Origin: an uncultured Clostridia bacterium
GTDB taxonomy: Bacteria; Bacillota; Clostridia; Lachnospirales; Anaerotignaceae
DNA length: 64,000 bases
Direction: 5' to 3'
Assembly (NCBI GenBank): GCA_910587735.1
Contig: CAJUNT010000009.1
Span: 1-64,000, forward strand
The first letter of the stretch is position 1; every line of letters starts with the position of its first letter. Below the pieces are notes generated by a model. The model was not told the origin of the DNA. It worked only from the letters and a program-made list of their open reading frames with translations, and did not search any database. Of this stretch, positions 60,730 through 64,000 are shown in pieces. The position numbers and the translations under genes are program-made.

Positions 60730-60791
60730 CACTATAGATTTCCAGCTTTGTAAATATAGTATTATGTTGATAAAGCTGAAGGTCTATAGTG
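60730..60791 (+). promoter_or_regulatory. long hairpin leader of pnp
   Basis: CACTATAGA pairs with TCTATAGTG and CAGCTTT with AAAGCTG, forming a two-part stem with a long loop, ending 31 bp before the pnp start. In E. coli, RNase III cuts a pnp leader hairpin and PNPase then represses its own mRNA. A similar role here is inference. Confidence 0.6.
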
Positions 60792-60821
60792 CGAAATATC
60801 ATTTATGTAAAGGAGATTATT

Positions 60822-62933
60822 ATGTATAGAAGCTATACTATGGAATTAGCAGGCAGAACATTAACTGCTGAAATTGGTAGAGTTGCAGAACTTGCAAATG
60901 GTGCTGTATTACTTCGATATGGTGAAACAGTTGTATTAGTAACAGCAACTGCATCTGAAAAACCAAGAGAAGGCATTGACTTTTTTCCATTAAGTATTGA
61001 TTATGAAGAAAGATTATATTCTGTGGGAAAAATCCCAGGAGGATTTATAAAAAGAGAAGGCAGACCATCAGAAAAAGCAATATTAACTTCAAGATGTATT
61101 GATAGACCTATGCGTCCTCTTTTCCCAAAAGATTATAGAAATGATGTTAGTATTGTAGCAACAGTTATGGCGGTTGACCAAGATTGTTCACCAGAAGTCA
61201 CAGCAATGATAGGTGCAGCATTAGCTTTAAACATTTCTGATATTCCATTTACAGACCCTGTTGGTTCTGTTAACATTGGTTATTGTGATGGAGAACTTGT
61301 TGTCAATCCTACAGCAGAACAAAAAGAAACAACATTGCTATCACTCACAGTATCTTCTAAAAAAGATAAAGTGATGATGATAGAGGCAGGGGCTTATGAA
61401 ATTCCGGATGATTTAATGATGAAAGCAATACGCCTTGCTCATGAAGAAAATGGTAAAATTGTAAAATGGATAGAAGAAATTGTTGAAAAAGAAGGAAAAG
61501 AAAAAGCACCTTATGAAGAACACGTGATACCAGAAAATGTTTATAATATGATAAAAGATTATATTACAGACGCTCGTATGGAAGAAGCAGTATATGCAGA
61601 AAAGAAACAAGACAGAGATGCTAAAATAAAAGCAATTACAGAAGAAGTTAATGAAAATTTAACAGAAAAATTAATAGAAGAAGTAGGAGAAGAAACAGAT
61701 ATTGTTACATTGATTGACGAAACAATATATAAATTTGAAAAAAATACAGTAAGAAGAATGATATTAAGAGAGCATAAACGTCCTGATGGTAGAGGTATAG
61801 AAGAAATCAGACCACTTTCCGCAGAAGTAGATGTTTTGCCAAGAGTACACGGCTCTGCATTGTTCTCAAGAGGACAAACACAAGCATTAACCGTTACGAC
61901 ATTAGGTGCGATTGCAGAAATGCAAAAATTAGATGGACTAGATGAAACAGAAACACATAAAAGGTATATCCATCACTATAATTTCCCAGGATTTTCAGTA
62001 GGAGAGGCAAAATCATCAAGAGGACCAGGACGCCGAGAAATTGGACATGGTGCTTTAGCAGAGAGGGCATTGCTTCCAGTAATACCAAGCGAAGAAGAAT
62101 TCCCATATGCTATTAGACTGGTTTCTGATATATTAAGCTCAAATGGTTCTACATCTCAAGCAAGTATATGTGGCTCTACATTGTCACTTATGGCAGCAGG
62201 TGTGCCAATTAAACGTCCTGTAGCAGGTATATCTGTTGGACTTGTAACAGGTGAAACAGATGACGATTTTATAGAAATTACAGATATTCAAGGATTAGAG
62301 GATTTCTTTGGAGATATGGATTTTAAAGTTGCAGGTACACACAAGGGTATTACAGCAATTCAAATGGATATGAAAATAAAAGGTTTGACATTTGAGATGA
62401 TAGAGCAGGCATTTGCACAAACAGGCAGAGCAAGAGCATATATATTAGATGAAGTTATGGCGAAAGCGATTGCAGAGCCAAGAAAAGAACTTTCACCACA
62501 CGCTCCAAAAATTGCATCTATGACTATTGATATAGAAAAAATTTCAGAAGTCATTGGAACAAGAGGAAAAGTCATTAAAAAGATTATAGAAGAATCTAAT
62601 TGTGAAATTGATACAGAAGATGATGGCAGAATATTTATAAAAGGTAAAAACAAAGAAGATATTCAAAAAGCGATAGATATGATTTCTGGTATTGTTATGG
62701 AGCCAGAACCAGGAAAAACTTATAGAGGAACAGTAACAAGACTGATGGCATTTGGTGCTTTTGTTGAAATTGCACCAGGAAAAGAGGGACTTGTTCATAT
62801 TTCAAAATTATCTCCTCAAAGAGTGGCAAAAGTAGAAGATGTTGTTACAGTAGGGGATACAGTAAGAGTAAAATTATTGGAAATTGATAGCCAAGGAAGG
62901 CTGAACCTTTCTGTAAAAGACGCAGACAAATAA
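60822..62933 (+). CDS. pnp: polyribonucleotide nucleotidyltransferase
   Basis: This 703-residue phosphorolytic exoribonuclease has two RNase PH domains (IDFFPLSIDYEERLY near 60; FSRGQTQALTVTTLG near 350), and a helical linker. A KH domain (ISEVIGTRGKVIKKIIEES, about 565) and an S1 domain (YRGTVTRLMAFGAFVEI, about 630) follow. It degrades mRNA from the 3' end. The ATG at 60822 follows AAAGGAGA; an in-frame start at 60789 lies inside the leader hairpin. Confidence 0.97.
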   Translation: MYRSYTMELAGRTLTAEIGRVAELANGAVLLRYGETVVLVTATASEKPREGIDFFPLSIDYEERLYSVGKIPGGFIKREGRPSEKAILTSRCIDRPMRPLFPKDYRNDVSIVATVMAVDQDCSPEVTAMIGAALALNISDIPFTDPVGSVNIGYCDGELVVNPTAEQKETTLLSLTVSSKKDKVMMIEAGAYEIPDDLMMKAIRLAHEENGKIVKWIEEIVEKEGKEKAPYEEHVIPENVYNMIKDYITDARMEEAVYAEKKQDRDAKIKAITEEVNENLTEKLIEEVGEETDIVTLIDETIYKFEKNTVRRMILREHKRPDGRGIEEIRPLSAEVDVLPRVHGSALFSRGQTQALTVTTLGAIAEMQKLDGLDETETHKRYIHHYNFPGFSVGEAKSSRGPGRREIGHGALAERALLPVIPSEEEFPYAIRLVSDILSSNGSTSQASICGSTLSLMAAGVPIKRPVAGISVGLVTGETDDDFIEITDIQGLEDFFGDMDFKVAGTHKGITAIQMDMKIKGLTFEMIEQAFAQTGRARAYILDEVMAKAIAEPRKELSPHAPKIASMTIDIEKISEVIGTRGKVIKKIIEESNCEIDTEDDGRIFIKGKNKEDIQKAIDMISGIVMEPEPGKTYRGTVTRLMAFGAFVEIAPGKEGLVHISKLSPQRVAKVEDVVTVGDTVRVKLLEIDSQGRLNLSVKDADK

Positions 62934-62944
62934 TAGCATAACAA

Positions 62945-63003
62945 CAATGGGGTTGTATACAAAAAAGACAGAAATATTCTGTCTATTGTTGCAGCCCTAT
63001 TAT
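62945..63003 (+). terminator. terminator-like structure after pnp
   Basis: A nested structure has an inner AGACAGAAATATTCTGTCT hairpin and an outer, partly G-U-paired stem. No clear T-run follows. Confidence 0.4.
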
Positions 63004-63069
63004 TATGTATAAATATAAAAAAAATGCTTATGATAATAGTAATTTGTTTTGATAGGAGAATTATTTATT

Positions 63070-64000
63070 ATGGTGAATATAAAAAAATTGGACAATGGTG
63101 TTCGTGTGGTATTAGAAGAAATTGATTATGTAAGAAGTGTTTCTTTTGGTATATGGGTAAGAAACGGCTCTCGAAATGAAAAACCAGAATATAATGGTAT
63201 GTCACATTTTATAGAGCATATGCTTTTTAAAGGAACAGAAAACAGAACAGCAAAACAAATAGCAGAAGAAATGGACGCTGTGGGAGGGCAAATCAATGCC
63301 TACACTACAAAAGAATATACTTGCTATCATACACGTGTTTTGGACAAACATTTTGATAGAGCATTAGATGTTATGAGTGATATGTTTTTACATTCTCGTT
63401 TTGCTCAAAAAGATATTGAAAAAGAAAGAAATGTCATTATTGAAGAAATCAATATGTATGAAGATGCGCCAGAGGAATTAGTGCATGATACTTTGCAGGA
63501 GGCAATATGGCAGGAAAGTAGTTTAGGACAGCCTATATTAGGTACTGTGGAAAGTATTTCAAAATTTTGTACAGAGGATATGAAGGAATTTTTTGAAAAT
63601 AGATATCATACAGAAAACACAGTAATATCAGTAGCAGGACATTTTGATATAGAAGAAATGTATACAAAATTAAATAAAACATTGGGACAATGGAAAAGAA
63701 AAAGTGATTTTGTATATTATGATACCAAAACAATATATACACCCAAAATAATTAAAAAAGAAAAAGACATTGAGCAAGTACATTTATGTATTGCTTTTCC
63801 AGCATTGGAGAGAGACCACACTCAAAAATATGCTTTAGCGGTGTTTAATACTATATTTGGAGGTGGTATGAGTTCTCTTTTGTTCCAAAAAATAAGAGAA
63901 GAAAATGGATTAACATATACCATATATAGTTATACATCAGCATATGTGGATAGCGGTTTATTCGCTATTTATGGGGGTATGAATCCAAATCAAACAGAAA
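63070..64000 (+). CDS. M16-family zinc peptidase, 3' end outside the window
   Basis: The first 310 residues of an M16 processing-peptidase-like protease (PqqL/YmxG type) are visible and continue past the window edge. It starts VNIKKLDNGVRVVLEE, and the inverted zinc motif HFIEH (about 47-51, HxxEH) follows GMS. The second zinc Glu lies in ERNVIIEEINMYED (about 123-136). The GGGMSSLLFQKIREENGLTY region (split) marks the second domain. AGGAGAAT precedes the ATG. It lies after pnp as in many Firmicutes. Confidence 0.92.
   Translation, partial: MVNIKKLDNGVRVVLEEIDYVRSVSFGIWVRNGSRNEKPEYNGMSHFIEHMLFKGTENRTAKQIAEEMDAVGGQINAYTTKEYTCYHTRVLDKHFDRALDVMSDMFLHSRFAQKDIEKERNVIIEEINMYEDAPEELVHDTLQEAIWQESSLGQPILGTVESISKFCTEDMKEFFENRYHTENTVISVAGHFDIEEMYTKLNKTLGQWKRKSDFVYYDTKTIYTPKIIKKEKDIEQVHLCIAFPALERDHTQKYALAVFNTIFGGGMSSLLFQKIREENGLTYTIYSYTSAYVDSGLFAIYGGMNPNQTE

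Noticed and set aside
62970..62988. AGACAGAAATATTCTGTCT after pnp, similar to the invertible-element repeat
   Set aside because: It is a short hairpin with a different centre and no partner copy nearby; it fits a transcript-end structure better.

Overview
The window is AT-rich DNA from a spore-forming, low-GC member of the Clostridia, probably Lachnospirales. The evidence is sigE and sigG, a spoIIGA gene with a Spo0A-type promoter, tRNA-dependent amidation (archaeal-type AspRS plus GatCAB), a T-box in front of proS, an HprK/Crh-type carbon control cluster, TTG/GTG starts with strong Shine-Dalgarno sites, and a divisome without ftsA. I did not identify the species.

Layout. 1-4.3 kb is the right end of a prophage (tail collar/fibre, a YadA-head/Peptidase_G2 spike, XhlA-like protein, holin, amidase), followed by two poorly characterised genes (4.4-5.6 kb). 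5.7-16.7 kb holds proS with its T-box, an M29 aminopeptidase, aspS2-gatC-gatA-gatB, a secreted SH3/NlpC-P60 hydrolase and coaBC. 16.9-26.3 kb holds a P1-family peptidase and the division/sporulation block murA-ftsQ-ftsZ-spoIIGA-sigE-(GNAT, unknowns)-sigG. 26.6-38.7 kb holds an NSS transporter, a YdcF protein, the operon uvrC-hprK-murB-rapZ-whiA-crh-like, an SLH/CAP surface protein, a Mrp ATPase, an isochorismatase-like hydrolase and a DUF1540 mini-protein.

38.8-46.7 kb is the most unusual part. A lone tyrosine recombinase is followed immediately by a 244-bp segment bounded by perfect 18-bp inverted repeats (39659-39676 and 39921-39938). The segment contains a terminator and promoter-like elements on both strands. 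It sits 32 bp upstream of the start codon of an operon encoding a GT-C-like membrane glycosyltransferase, a UbiA-type polyprenyl-phosphate phosphoribosyltransferase, a HAD phosphatase, an SMR/EamA-like flippase candidate and a methyltransferase. A radical SAM protein and an SDR follow. I read this as a phase-variable, promoter-inversion-controlled lipid-linked pentose glycosylation system. The methyltransferase gene also carries an (AT)9 tract, a possible second switch.

46.8-64 kb is housekeeping: cobT-cobU-cobS-cobC, purC-purB, the rimP-nusA-rnpM-L7Ae-infB-rbfA-nrnA-truB-ribF translation operon, rpsO, pnp with a hairpin leader, and the start of an M16 peptidase. A dispersed non-coding repeat occurs as two inverted copies at about 8.7 and 49.9 kb. 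I saw no rRNA, tRNA, CRISPR array or complete insertion sequence.
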